Shown here: piece by piece, positions 16,911-25,684 of the stretch
Layout of the letters: every line of letters starts with the position of its first letter
Numbering within the stretch: position 1 is the first letter of the stretch
NCBI RefSeq assembly: GCF_039645985.1
Contig: NZ_CP147919.1
Span: 558,001 to 622,000, forward strand
Direction of reading: 5' to 3'
Length of the DNA: 64,000 nt
Source: Sulfurimonas sp. HSL3-7
GTDB lineage: Bacteria > Campylobacterota > Campylobacteria > Campylobacterales > Sulfurimonadaceae
Notes under the pieces: generated by a model
What the model was told of the DNA's origin: nothing
What the model saw: only the letters and a program-made list of their open reading frames with translations
Databases searched by the model: none
Position numbers and translations under genes: made by a program

Positions 16911-18614
16911 TTAACGACCTTGATTTCTCATGTATGCTTTTTTGCGGTTGATCGCTTGTTGAAGACTTGCTGCTTCAGCTGGATTTTCTTGTAGCGTTGC
17001 TGAAGTACGAGCCGGAGCCTGTGCACTGCTGGAAGCTGTGATCAATGTGTAAATATCTCTAGCTGCCACTTCATTATATTCTTGCTGTGTCCCGGTATTA
17101 TAAGCAGCAGAGGCGTATTGATACCCACCACTTCTGACTGCTCCGTCTTGTACCGAGTAGATGAGCTGCATGTTTTCTTCTACTTTCCATTCCTCTCGTA
17201 CAATCTCCGGAAGGTTGAGTACTAATATCTCCGTTCCGTCTACTGTTTTAAGCTCATAACTTCCTTCAACATCAAGTTTCGAGTAGTCTGGATAGGTGTT
17301 ATTATAGAGTACAATCGTGTTATTGCTGCTAAAGAAACCTAGATATGATGCATGCTCTGTCCAAAGCCAGATACCATTAATGCCATAACCTGAAGCAGGA
17401 CCATTTGTAGGAGACAAGGTCTTGTCATTGATAAATTTTGCTAATGATGTGTAAGGTACAGCAGGATCTACTGTCCAATCTTCTTCATAATTCCCATTAA
17501 CATTCGTCTCTTCCGTACAAACTCCGTTTGTATCACAAACCCAGTTTTCCCAATAATCAATACTGTAATTTGGTGTAAAGTCTGTTTCCGTAAAGCCTAG
17601 CTCATAAACTTTTGCATTTGAAGAAAAGACAGCATCAGAAGAGAGCCCTAAATCTGTCGAATATTCAAAAAGAGGTGCGATCGATAGGCCGGCTGCATTG
17701 TAGGCAGTCAATGTTACAGTACCCGGTTCAATGCCACCGGTAATTGCAAGCTCATTGTCTCCGCTGAAAGTATACGTCTGGTTCGCATTCCACTCGTCCC
17801 ATGTTTTTGAGACCCAAGCACCGTTGACAAGTCTGATCTCTTGGTATGAGTCGTACTCATCGACATAAATCTCAAACGAGTCGGTTGTGGCGTTGTATTC
17901 ATAATTTGTTTCAACACCATTCGCAAGCGTAAATTTTGACATATAGGTTTCCGAAAAAACAGTTCCTGTGCTATCGGTATAGCTATAGCCATCGACATAG
18001 TATAAACCACTCGCCAGTACTGACTGGAATGTAACAGTTGTGTCGATATGGTCTTGAAGCTCCTCCTGCACCTGAGCTTCTGCTTCTTCTGCCAACGACT
18101 CTTCAAAGTGTGCGGCTGCATCTTCTTCTGTTACAACAGCAGCGTCGACGTTATTCTCAGCAAGAAAGTTGTTGATCTCTGCGTCAAAATCAGCGCCCAA
18201 ATCGATCGTTCCTATAACGTCAGACGGTAAAGTAATACCATTGCTTGGGTCTTCGTCAGTGTCAAGTGTCTGTAACAGACGAAGTGTGTTGGTAACGACA
18301 AGAGGGTCTGAACTCAAGTCGCGTGGTGTGAAGATAGGACCGGTTGGTTCTGCACTTCCCAGCTCTACTGTACCGATTTTAAAGGTACAGATGTCACCGG
18401 CTACATAGTTGAAATAGCCGTCACTGTCTGTAACGCCAGACTTGCCTGATGCCTGGCATTCATAGTTTAGACCTTCAACTGCCGCATCGATGAACTGGGC
18501 AGATAATGTCGTTGGCGCGTCGTCTCCAGACGAATCACTGCTGCCTCCACACCCTGTCATTGTCAGCATACCGGCAGCCAACGCACTGATTAGTATCTCT
18601 TTTTTCATTTTCAC
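16911..18614 (-). CDS. Predicted lipoprotein of unknown function
   Basis: 567 residues with a lipoprotein signal peptide; the lipobox is MTGC with Cys22, followed by a Gly/Ser/Asp linker (GGSSDSSGDDAP). The rest is acidic, rich in Tyr, Thr and Asn and predicted to be beta-strand rich. A segment near residues 45-75 (YECQASGKSGVTDSDGYFNY) resembles the short carboxypeptidase-regulatory-like repeats of surface lipoproteins in marine Campylobacterota and gammaproteobacteria. AAGGAAG precedes the ATG. It is the only gene here on the minus strand between two APE operons and need not belong to the pathway. Confidence 0.7.
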   Translation of the reverse strand: MKMKKEILISALAAGMLTMTGCGGSSDSSGDDAPTTLSAQFIDAAVEGLNYECQASGKSGVTDSDGYFNYVAGDICTFKIGTVELGSAEPTGPIFTPRDLSSDPLVVTNTLRLLQTLDTDEDPSNGITLPSDVIGTIDLGADFDAEINNFLAENNVDAAVVTEEDAAAHFEESLAEEAEAQVQEELQDHIDTTVTFQSVLASGLYYVDGYSYTDSTGTVFSETYMSKFTLANGVETNYEYNATTDSFEIYVDEYDSYQEIRLVNGAWVSKTWDEWNANQTYTFSGDNELAITGGIEPGTVTLTAYNAAGLSIAPLFEYSTDLGLSSDAVFSSNAKVYELGFTETDFTPNYSIDYWENWVCDTNGVCTEETNVNGNYEEDWTVDPAVPYTSLAKFINDKTLSPTNGPASGYGINGIWLWTEHASYLGFFSSNNTIVLYNNTYPDYSKLDVEGSYELKTVDGTEILVLNLPEIVREEWKVEENMQLIYSVQDGAVRSGGYQYASAAYNTGTQQEYNEVAARDIYTLITASSSAQAPARTSATLQENPAEAASLQQAINRKKAYMRNQGR

Positions 18615-18938
18615 TTCCTTGATCTGTTTTTAACATCATTGCCAATCATCACGACAGCTTGTATATGATGATTATTTGTTGATATTTGCGAAATTATATC
18701 TATGGAATATGATATTAATATTAATATTTAACAAAATGGGTTATTTTAGATTGTTTATGTAAATTCAGGTGTTGTATTGATCACTATATTGGCCGACCGT
18801 GCATGGGGGACAGAAGGTCAATCGTGCCGGTTGGTGAGATAAATGGGTTTTTTATAAAAGGTTAGATCCCTTTCTATACTTTTCTGTAAGCAATCTTGTA
18901 ATATAAATGCTTACTTAACAAATTTAAAGCGAACTAGT
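18615..18938. other. Divergent intergenic region before the ligase operon
   Basis: A 324-base AT-rich spacer between divergent genes. It holds a 16-base perfect palindrome, ATATTAATATTAATAT, at 18712-18727, which could be a regulator site or simple AT-rich DNA. TAATAT (18899) overlapping TATAAA (18902) is a weak -10 candidate for the plus-strand operon. Confidence 0.35.
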
Positions 18939-20147
18939 ATGAATATCATCTATATCAATAACGACGGCGAACGAACGGATCGGGAATTGGAGCATATGCA
19001 AGTTGAACAGACCATCGCTGCGACCGGCGAAGCGACGTTTGACGCCCATACCAAACCGGAGCTTTTTGCACTGCTGCACAAGGCGATCGACCAGGGGGTG
19101 ACCCCGGTCCTTTTTGACAAGAAGATCGAAAGCATCACCGAGCGTGTCAGCGAGCTCGGTATCAAGCCCTACAGTGAGAAGAGCGATGAGTCGGTGCTTC
19201 CGCTAACGGCTTATGCGCTCTTTTTTACTTCGGGGACAACGGGCGTACCGACCGGGGCGATCAAGAACAGGGAGAACATCCAGGGCGAGCTTGACGCACT
19301 GCAGGCGATTTTTGAACCTGAGCACTTTGAACGCGTTATCGTTACGGTACCGTTCATCCATATCTACGGTTTCCTTTCGGGGCTTATGCTGCCTAAACGT
19401 CTCGGGTGCGAGGTGTTGCTCAAAGAGGAGTACTATCCGCAGGAGCTCATCAGTCTGCATGAAGGTAAAAAGACACTGGTCGTGACAAGCCCTGTTTACA
19501 TCAAGGCGATGCTGCGCCTGAAGCGTGAGCATGACCTGAACAATGTCACGTTCCTTTCGTCTACGGGGCTTCTGGTCGAAGATGAGGTTGCGCGTTTCGA
19601 GCAGCAGTACAACACGACGCTGCTGCAGATTTTCGGTTCGACAGAGACCGGGGGTGTGGCGATCAAGCGGGGGGTCGACACCTACTGGCAGCCGCTGCAG
19701 GGTGTCCTGATCAGTAAAAACTTCGAATCGCGCATGGTGGTGGACTCACCGTACCTCTCGACCCACCTTTTCGAAGAGACGATAACCCTGATGAAACGCC
19801 CCTACACGACAAGCGATATCATCGAACTCGAGGATAAGAGGTTCAGACTTCTGGGGCGCGCCAATGAGATCGTCAAGGTCTCGGGCAAACGCATCTCCAT
19901 CGTCGAGCTGGAAAACCTGATTGAGAACGGACTTGGTACAGGGGATGTTCTTATCGGCATCAAAAGCGACATTGAAAAACTTAAAGATGAAAGTCTCGAT
20001 ATTAAGATTTCCGGACGGAAAATGCCGACTGAAGCGGATGTCAGAGCGCTTTTCAAAGCCCATTATCCCGAGATCAACTTTAGTTTCGAACTCACCAATG
20101 TCAAGAACATAGAGAAGAACAGTATGGGTAAAAAGGTGCGCCGGTGA
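18939..20147 (+). CDS. AMP-forming acyl/aryl-ACP ligase (adenylation enzyme, ApeH-like)
   Basis: 402 residues. The adenylate-forming core is FFTSGTTGVPTG (residues 95-106), GSTETGG (A5), TTSDI (A7), and LLGRANEIVKVSGKRI (A8), ending with the catalytic-Lys A10 region NSMGKKVRR. It is shorter than a typical acyl-CoA synthetase because most of the N-terminal subdomain is missing, as in the compact ligases of APE clusters. It should activate the aryl acid made by the ammonia-lyase and load it onto an ACP. The downstream hydrolase gene overlaps it by 4 bases. Confidence 0.82.
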   Translation: MNIIYINNDGERTDRELEHMQVEQTIAATGEATFDAHTKPELFALLHKAIDQGVTPVLFDKKIESITERVSELGIKPYSEKSDESVLPLTAYALFFTSGTTGVPTGAIKNRENIQGELDALQAIFEPEHFERVIVTVPFIHIYGFLSGLMLPKRLGCEVLLKEEYYPQELISLHEGKKTLVVTSPVYIKAMLRLKREHDLNNVTFLSSTGLLVEDEVARFEQQYNTTLLQIFGSTETGGVAIKRGVDTYWQPLQGVLISKNFESRMVVDSPYLSTHLFEETITLMKRPYTTSDIIELEDKRFRLLGRANEIVKVSGKRISIVELENLIENGLGTGDVLIGIKSDIEKLKDESLDIKISGRKMPTEADVRALFKAHYPEINFSFELTNVKNIEKNSMGKKVRR

Positions 20148-21286
20148 AACGACTTCTTCTAATCCTTCTTCTCAGCCTCGATCTTTTTGGCGGCGTGGAG
20201 AGTTTTGAGAAGTTTGTCCGTGAAGAGGTCGAGGGCAATACGCCGCCCTCCGCCTCGTTTGCCGTTTTAAAAGGCGATACGATACTTTATGAGAGCAGTT
20301 TCGGCTTTAATGATGCCGAAAGAAGCCAGCCGACCTCGCTGGAAAGTACCTACCATGTCTTCTCTTTGACGAAGATCCTCGCCGCGACGCTTGTCATGCA
20401 GCTTGTTGATGAGGGCAGCCTCTCGTTTGACGATACGATCGATCGCTACTTTCCGCGTTTCAAGGCGAAGTATGACGGCAGAGAGGTCACGGTGACACTC
20501 TTGAACCTGCTGAACCACAGCTCGGGTATCGGCGACCGATCGGACGGCGTGCGCCCGATGACAGACGATGCTTATTACCACTATGCAAAGGCCAACGGCA
20601 TCGAAATGGACGAGTATGTCGAACTTCCCTACATGCCGGGTTCCGAGGCGAACTACTCCAGTACAGAGTATATCCTCCTCAGCCGTATCATCGAAAAAGC
20701 AACGGGCGAAAAGTTCGGAAAATTGGTCGAAGATCGCATTCTGAGACCCGCCCAGATGGAGCGGAGCGGTTTTACCTACACCGAAGAGATGGCGGAAGAT
20801 CAGGTCTACGGGACACTGAAATTATTCTCCGTTATCGGGACGGCGATGCGCATCTTCATGAATGAAAAGGACAAAGACCACTGGGACGGAACAACGCTTT
20901 GGCTTAAACAGTTTGACGTCGGCTGGCTGGCTGCAGGCGGGCTGGTCGCGCCGATCCATGATATGGCGCTTTTCCTCTCGGCCTATAATAACGGCAACCT
21001 TATGACGTCCGAGACAAAGAGGCTCTTTCTGGAGACCCCCGCCGTGCCGGTGAATTCATGGCTCTCATCACAGGAAAAGGTCGCCTTCGGGATAGGGTGG
21101 TACCATATAGAAGACAAAGGCGAGTTTTTCTATCAGCATCAGGGTCTTGGTCCGGGGTTCAGAACCATCATGCGGATCTACCCGAAATATGACATCTCTT
21201 TCGTGATCCTCACCTCGCAGACGGAGACCGATATCGACGGCTGGGCGGACCGGCTGATCAAGGATGTAAAAGAGGGGCTTTTATGA
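20144..21286 (+). CDS. Serine hydrolase of the beta-lactamase / penicillin-binding-protein fold
   Basis: 380 residues with a signal peptide (MKRLLLILLLSLDLFGG). The active-site triad motifs are SLTK (Ser74, Lys77), YSS (Tyr171) and HQG near residue 337, which fits the class C beta-lactamase/esterase superfamily. Substrates of this family range from beta-lactams and muropeptides to esters. The export signal places it in the periplasm. It sits between the ligase and KS4 with 4-base overlaps on both sides, so it is very likely part of the pigment pathway, perhaps as an esterase or transacylase acting on the finished lipid. A resistance role is not supported. Confidence 0.75.
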   Translation: MKRLLLILLLSLDLFGGVESFEKFVREEVEGNTPPSASFAVLKGDTILYESSFGFNDAERSQPTSLESTYHVFSLTKILAATLVMQLVDEGSLSFDDTIDRYFPRFKAKYDGREVTVTLLNLLNHSSGIGDRSDGVRPMTDDAYYHYAKANGIEMDEYVELPYMPGSEANYSSTEYILLSRIIEKATGEKFGKLVEDRILRPAQMERSGFTYTEEMAEDQVYGTLKLFSVIGTAMRIFMNEKDKDHWDGTTLWLKQFDVGWLAAGGLVAPIHDMALFLSAYNNGNLMTSETKRLFLETPAVPVNSWLSSQEKVAFGIGWYHIEDKGEFFYQHQGLGPGFRTIMRIYPKYDISFVILTSQTETDIDGWADRLIKDVKEGLL

Positions 21287-22512
21287 AACGTATTGTCGTG
21301 ACGGGCATCGGCATGATCAATGCTTTGGGACATGATAAAAGTTCGTTTAAAGCTATTGTTGACGGCGAATGCGGCATAGACAAGATCACACTTTGTCCGA
21401 CAGACGAACTCGAGTGCAAGATCGCGGCCGAGGTGAAGGCTTTTGACCCATCTACCGTGATGAAAAAACGCGAGCAGAAGAAGGCGGACCGTTTCATACA
21501 GCTGGGCTTGCATGCGGCACAGGAGGCTTTTGACGATGCCGCTTTGGAAGGTGTCGATACGACCGCTTTCGGCGTGGTCAGCGGCAACTGCCTTGTCGGC
21601 ATCGGTTCTATCGAAGAGGCGGCAGAGATCAAGAGCAGCTCCAAACTTTCGCATATTTCCCCTTTTCTGATCCCCTCGTACATGCCCAATATGCTGGCGG
21701 GTCAGGTCTCCATGCGGTTTGACCTGAGAGGGCCGAACCTCAGTGAAAATACTGCCTGCGCCGCGGGAACCCATGCGATCATCGAAGCCTGGAAGACGCT
21801 GCAGTTCTCCAAGGGCGAGGGGATGCTCGTTGTAGGGGCGGAGGCGGGGGTAACGTCGCTTGCCCTTGGCGGATTCAGCGCGATGAACGCCCTGTGCAAA
21901 GACCATAATGAGAGCCCTAAAGAGGCGGTGCGCCCCTTTGACAAAGAGCGCAGCGGCTTTGTGATGGGCGAGGGGGCGGGTGCGCTCGTGCTCGAGACGC
22001 TCGAACATGCGCAAAAACGCGGCGCACGGATCTATGCCGAGATCATCGGTTTCGGCGAGAGTGCCGATGCCTACCACATTTCGACGCCGCACCCGGAGTC
22101 CCGCGGGGCGATCAGTGCCATAGAAGACGCTTTCGAGATGGCGGGATCACCGAAGATCGACTATATCAATGCGCACGGTACAGGCACTTTTTACAATGAT
22201 ATCCGCGAGGCTAAGGCTATCGAGACCGTTTTCGGCGGGATGCGCCCCTATGTAAGTTCGATCAAGGGTCAGGTGGGGCATACCCTCGGTGCTGCCGGAA
22301 CGATCGAGGCGGTGGTCAGTCTTATGGCGATGCAGGAAAATATACTGCCGCCGCTCATCAACTACAAAGAGAGCGAAACGGAGATGCCGTCGATCAATCT
22401 TGTCAAAAACAGGGCCATTGAGACCGGGGTGGACCGTGTTCTCAGCTGTAATTTCGGTTTTGGCGGGACCAATGCCGCGATTGTCTTTGAAAAGTTCAAA
22501 GCGGCCCGGTGA
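21283..22512 (+). CDS. Beta-ketoacyl-ACP synthase, FabF-like (KS4)
   Basis: 409 residues with Cys159 in NTACAAGTHA, His298 in NAHGTGTFYND and His333 in GQVGHTLGAAGT. The active site is complete and the sequence resembles FabF most of all the KS proteins here. It overlaps the hydrolase gene by 4 bases and is the last gene of the ligase operon. It could be the main cellular FabF, but its place with the ligase and hydrolase points to the pigment pathway, perhaps as the starter-specific KS. Confidence 0.87.
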   Translation: MKRIVVTGIGMINALGHDKSSFKAIVDGECGIDKITLCPTDELECKIAAEVKAFDPSTVMKKREQKKADRFIQLGLHAAQEAFDDAALEGVDTTAFGVVSGNCLVGIGSIEEAAEIKSSSKLSHISPFLIPSYMPNMLAGQVSMRFDLRGPNLSENTACAAGTHAIIEAWKTLQFSKGEGMLVVGAEAGVTSLALGGFSAMNALCKDHNESPKEAVRPFDKERSGFVMGEGAGALVLETLEHAQKRGARIYAEIIGFGESADAYHISTPHPESRGAISAIEDAFEMAGSPKIDYINAHGTGTFYNDIREAKAIETVFGGMRPYVSSIKGQVGHTLGAAGTIEAVVSLMAMQENILPPLINYKESETEMPSINLVKNRAIETGVDRVLSCNFGFGGTNAAIVFEKFKAAR

Positions 22513-22574
22513 CACTTTTGACAATAGCCGGTAGATGGTGCGATCGATTAATCATTTCGCAACGACTTTAGAGT

Positions 22575-22580
22575 TATAAT
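22575..22580 (+). promoter_or_regulatory. Candidate -10 box for tal
   Basis: A perfect TATAAT lies 28 bases before the transaldolase ATG, with AGGGA as the ribosome-binding site closer in. It marks a new transcription unit after the pigment locus. Confidence 0.5.
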
Positions 22581-22608
22581 CATTCCAAATATTTTTTTAG
22601 GGACTTGA

Positions 22609-23589
22609 ATGTATATTCCAGAAGAGAAATTTTCCCTTTGGGCCGATTTTATTGAACGAGACTATTTGGATAACGGGTTTAGAACATTGATCGAAGAGGG
22701 GATTATTAACGGGGCGACCTCCAACCCTTCGATCTTTAAAAGTGCGATCCTGACATCACCGGCTTATAAACGCCAGATCGAGGAGCTTTCAGGCTTGGAT
22801 GCCAAAGCCAAATATGAGGCTTTGGCCATTTATGATATCCAGAAGGCAGCGGATATTTTGCGTCCTTTGTATGATAAGGGTGATGACGGTTACGTCAGTA
22901 TCGAGGTCGATCCGATGCTTTGCGACGATACCGAGGCTACGGTTGACGAGGGGCGCCGTCTCTATAAGCTGATCGATCGTCCGAACGTGATGATCAAAGT
23001 GCCGGCGACAGAAGCAGGTTACGGCGCGATGAGGACCCTGGTAAGCGACGGCATCGCTGTCAATGCAACCCTGGTCTTCTCCAAAGAGCAGGCCCTCGCA
23101 GCTGCTGACGCCTTTGCGGATGGGCAGCAAAAGGGTGCAAGTGTCGATACCGTGATCAGTGTCTTTGTCAGCCGTATCGACCGTGCTTTGGATGCCGTGC
23201 TGGTTGAAAAAGGGATAACACCGGCATTGGCCGGTATCTACAATGCGGCGGCGATCTACAGTGCTATTGAAGCGAAGGGTGTATCGCGTTGCCGTACACT
23301 CTTCGCATCGACGGGGGTAAAAGGCGGTGATCTGCGCCCATCGTACTATATCGACGAGCTTTTGGCAGCGAACACGGTCAATACGGCCCCTGTCGAGACG
23401 ATCGAGGCTTTTGTCAAAAAAGGCGACAGGACAATAAAGCTCCCCGTCGATGCTGAGACGATTGATGCGCATTTTGCAAAGATCGAAGCGGCGGGGATCG
23501 ATTTTGACGGCGTAGTCGCCAAGCAGATAAGTGACGGCCTCGACGCCTTTAAAGAGGCGTTCAGTGAAATATTGAGTGAATTGGAGTAG
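22609..23589 (+). CDS. tal: Transaldolase
   Basis: 326 residues. NGATSNPSIF at the N-terminus and NVMIKVPATEAG with the Schiff-base Lys are diagnostic of transaldolase, and STGVKG occurs later in the barrel. It interconverts sedoheptulose-7-phosphate plus glyceraldehyde-3-phosphate with erythrose-4-phosphate plus fructose-6-phosphate in the cytoplasmic pentose phosphate pathway. It precedes the PilT-like gene by two bases, an arrangement with no obvious functional link. Confidence 0.93.
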   Translation: MYIPEEKFSLWADFIERDYLDNGFRTLIEEGIINGATSNPSIFKSAILTSPAYKRQIEELSGLDAKAKYEALAIYDIQKAADILRPLYDKGDDGYVSIEVDPMLCDDTEATVDEGRRLYKLIDRPNVMIKVPATEAGYGAMRTLVSDGIAVNATLVFSKEQALAAADAFADGQQKGASVDTVISVFVSRIDRALDAVLVEKGITPALAGIYNAAAIYSAIEAKGVSRCRTLFASTGVKGGDLRPSYYIDELLAANTVNTAPVETIEAFVKKGDRTIKLPVDAETIDAHFAKIEAAGIDFDGVVAKQISDGLDAFKEAFSEILSELE

Positions 23590-23591
23590 AG

Positions 23592-24785
23592 ATGGCAAGC
23601 AATATAAATGAAATAGATATCAGTTCGTTAACCTTTGAGACCCTGGATAAGATACGCGGCTATATGAAGCGTATGATCGATGCAAAGGGGTCAGATCTTC
23701 ACATCAAGGCCAATGCGGTTGTCCGTGCGCGTGTCAACGGTGAGATTCTTCCTCTTTCAGGCGAGATCCTCTCCAAAGATGATGCGCTGACCTTTGCCAA
23801 GGAGCTGCTGCGTACGCGTTTTGCCGAATTCGCAGAGAAAAAAGAGCTTGACCTTGTCTATCCTTATGATGACAACACCCGTTTCCGTGTCAATATCTTT
23901 TTTCAGATGGAGGGAGTTTCTGCTGTCTTTCGTGTGATCCCGGTGAAGATACTTTCGCTTGAAGAGTTGGCTCTGCCTGAGATCGTGAAAAAGTTTACCC
24001 TGCTTGAGCGCGGCCTGCTTCTGGTCACCGGGGTGACGGGTTCAGGGAAATCGACAACCCTGGCCGCGATGATCAATGAGATCAACTGGAAAAAGCGCAA
24101 GCATATCGTAACGGTAGAAGACCCGATCGAGTTTGTGCATAGAGACAGAAAGTGTATTGTCAACCAGCGCAGTGTCGGCCAGGATACCTACAGCTTTGCG
24201 AATGCGCTGCGTGCAGCACTTCGTGAAGACCCTGATATTATCCTTGTGGGTGAGATGCGTGACCGGGAGACGATCGAGACGGCGCTGCATGCAGCCGACT
24301 CGGGGCACCTGGTCTTCTCGACACTGCACACACTGGATGCCAAAGAGACGATCAACCGTATCGTCTCGAGTTTTCCGACGGAAGAACAGCCGCGTATTCG
24401 TCTTTCTCTGGCTTCGGTGCTTCAAGGGGTCATCTCGCAACGTCTTGTTCCGACAATTGATGAGAAACGGGTCGCCGCGCTTGAGGTTATGGTAAAGACA
24501 CCGCGTATCGCACAGCTCATCCTGGAAAACCGTGATGTTGAGATCCGTGATGCTATTGAAGAGGGACGTGAGATATACGGCTCCCAAAGTTTTGATCAGC
24601 ATCTTTTAGATCTTTGGAAACGCAAGGTTATCTCGACAGAGCAGGCCTTTGATTATGCAACCTCGCCTTCAGACCTCAAGCTTAAAATGCAGGGTATGGA
24701 CGAAAAAGCGAAACCGGCGTCTGCAAACAGCGAAGCAGGTAAATCTGCTTTTGAAGAGGACGATATCTTTCAGATCAAACAGTAA
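23592..24785 (+). CDS. pilT: Type IV pilus retraction ATPase, PilT/PilU family
   Basis: 397 residues. Walker A is GVTGSGKST near residues 146-154, the Asp box is TVEDPIEFVH, Walker B is DPDIILVGEMRD, and the His box is STLHTLDA. It is a hexameric cytoplasmic ATPase that drives pilus retraction. The C-terminus (GSQSFDQHLLDLWKRKVIS...SDLKLKMQG) looks more like PilU than PilT, and the protein is longer than PilT (about 345). No other pilus genes are seen in the window. Confidence 0.88.
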   Translation: MASNINEIDISSLTFETLDKIRGYMKRMIDAKGSDLHIKANAVVRARVNGEILPLSGEILSKDDALTFAKELLRTRFAEFAEKKELDLVYPYDDNTRFRVNIFFQMEGVSAVFRVIPVKILSLEELALPEIVKKFTLLERGLLLVTGVTGSGKSTTLAAMINEINWKKRKHIVTVEDPIEFVHRDRKCIVNQRSVGQDTYSFANALRAALREDPDIILVGEMRDRETIETALHAADSGHLVFSTLHTLDAKETINRIVSSFPTEEQPRIRLSLASVLQGVISQRLVPTIDEKRVAALEVMVKTPRIAQLILENRDVEIRDAIEEGREIYGSQSFDQHLLDLWKRKVISTEQAFDYATSPSDLKLKMQGMDEKAKPASANSEAGKSAFEEDDIFQIKQ

Positions 24786-24835
24786 AATTGCAGCTTAGGC
24801 AGCAGCTGCGCCGGAGTCCGCCTCTCGACGAAAAA

Positions 24836-24888
24836 GAGAGCCTGACGACTTATATTGACTTTCCTTTACTCCCTAAAACCAGGCTCTC
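24836..24888. repeat. Inverted repeat (possible RNA hairpin)
   Basis: Nine-base perfect arms, GAGAGCCTG and CAGGCTCTC, separated by 35 bases. It lies about 50 bases after the PilT-like stop. There is no following T-run, so a classical terminator is unlikely; a structured leader or small RNA is possible. Confidence 0.35.
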
Positions 24889-25112
24889 CGCTTGGTGTAA
24901 ATATGGAGATGTCATTTAGGTTCACATCCGGCACATTCTGCACCAAAATAAGTGAAACGTTCAGTTTACTGACATTTTTGTGAAAACAAGGATACCGATC
25001 ACGAAGCGATGTTTCCTCGGAACAGGACACTTTTTGTGTTTAGGTTGGAACAAGATGAACCCCGTCATCACGCTTAACACCCATTTTAATCTATCTTTTA
25101 CATCTTTTTCAG

Positions 25113-25118
25113 TATAAT
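25113..25118 (+). promoter_or_regulatory. Candidate -10 box for rplY
   Basis: TATAAT after a T-rich run, 28 bases before the rplY ATG; AAAAGGA at 25134-25140 is the ribosome-binding site. Confidence 0.55.
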
Positions 25119-25146
25119 TCGGCCCAATTTATTAAAAGGACTAACT

Positions 25147-25683
25147 ATGTTAGAAGGTATTATTAGAGAGAGTATCGGTAAACGTGGTACAAAAGCACTA
25201 CGCCGTGATGGTTATCTAATTGCGAACATTTACGGAAAAGGGCTTGAGAATATCAATGCTGCATTCAAAGCGAATGACTTTATCCGTACGGTTCGTAATA
25301 AAGATACATTAGCATTCCCTATTAAAGTGGGTGGTAAAGAGATGAATGTTGTTGCACAGGCGTATGAGTCTCATGCAGTAACAGGAAACCTTCTTCATGT
25401 TGACCTTATGGTTGCACAACCGGGCGTTGTAACAAAATACTATGTACCAGTTGTACCAGTAGGTTCACCGGTAGGTCTTAAAAACAAGGGTATGCTATAC
25501 GTTGCAAAAAAACGTGTTCCTGTTAAAGCAGCGATCGAAAACGTACCAAACGCACTAGAGATCAATGTTGCACCACTTGACCTTGGCGACTCTGTACTGA
25601 TCCGTGACCTTGATGCTATCGAAAATGTTAAATTTACCGACAGCGATCGTGTTTCTGTACTAAGTATCATCAAAGCGAAATAA
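25147..25683 (+). CDS. rplY: 50S ribosomal protein L25/general stress protein Ctc
   Basis: 178 residues of the long (Ctc/TL5) form: an N-terminal 5S rRNA-binding domain (SIGKRGTKALRRDGYLIANIYGKG) and a C-terminal beta domain. Codon use differs from its neighbours, with many A/T-ending codons typical of highly expressed genes in this group. It is followed one base later by the TTG of pth, an order common in Campylobacterota. Confidence 0.93.
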   Translation: MLEGIIRESIGKRGTKALRRDGYLIANIYGKGLENINAAFKANDFIRTVRNKDTLAFPIKVGGKEMNVVAQAYESHAVTGNLLHVDLMVAQPGVVTKYYVPVVPVGSPVGLKNKGMLYVAKKRVPVKAAIENVPNALEINVAPLDLGDSVLIRDLDAIENVKFTDSDRVSVLSIIKAK

Positions 25684-25684
25684 T

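Larger units (their letters stand above)
24786..25146. other. Intergenic region with strong inverted repeat, upstream of rplY
   Basis: A 361-base gap with no ORF of note. It holds a perfect 9-base inverted repeat, GAGAGCCTG (24836-24844) and CAGGCTCTC (24880-24888), and CTCTC (24822-24826) can compete for the first arm. I found no tmRNA, SRP RNA or tRNA signature. The 3' end carries the rplY promoter. Confidence 0.4.

Noticed and set aside
20144-21286. Antibiotic-resistance beta-lactamase
   Set aside because: The motifs fit the wider serine hydrolase fold, but the position inside a biosynthetic operon and the sequence divergence do not support resistance.
1115-22512. Ketosynthases as ordinary fatty acid synthesis genes
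   Set aside because: Four complete KS genes, two Cys-less KS-like genes, an aryl ligase, an ammonia-lyase and an exporter in tight operons do not fit fab genes. KS4 alone remains possible as a housekeeping FabF.
24786-25000. Possible tmRNA or SRP RNA
   Set aside because: I looked for the tRNA-like ends, a tag reading frame and the SRP loop sequence and found none.
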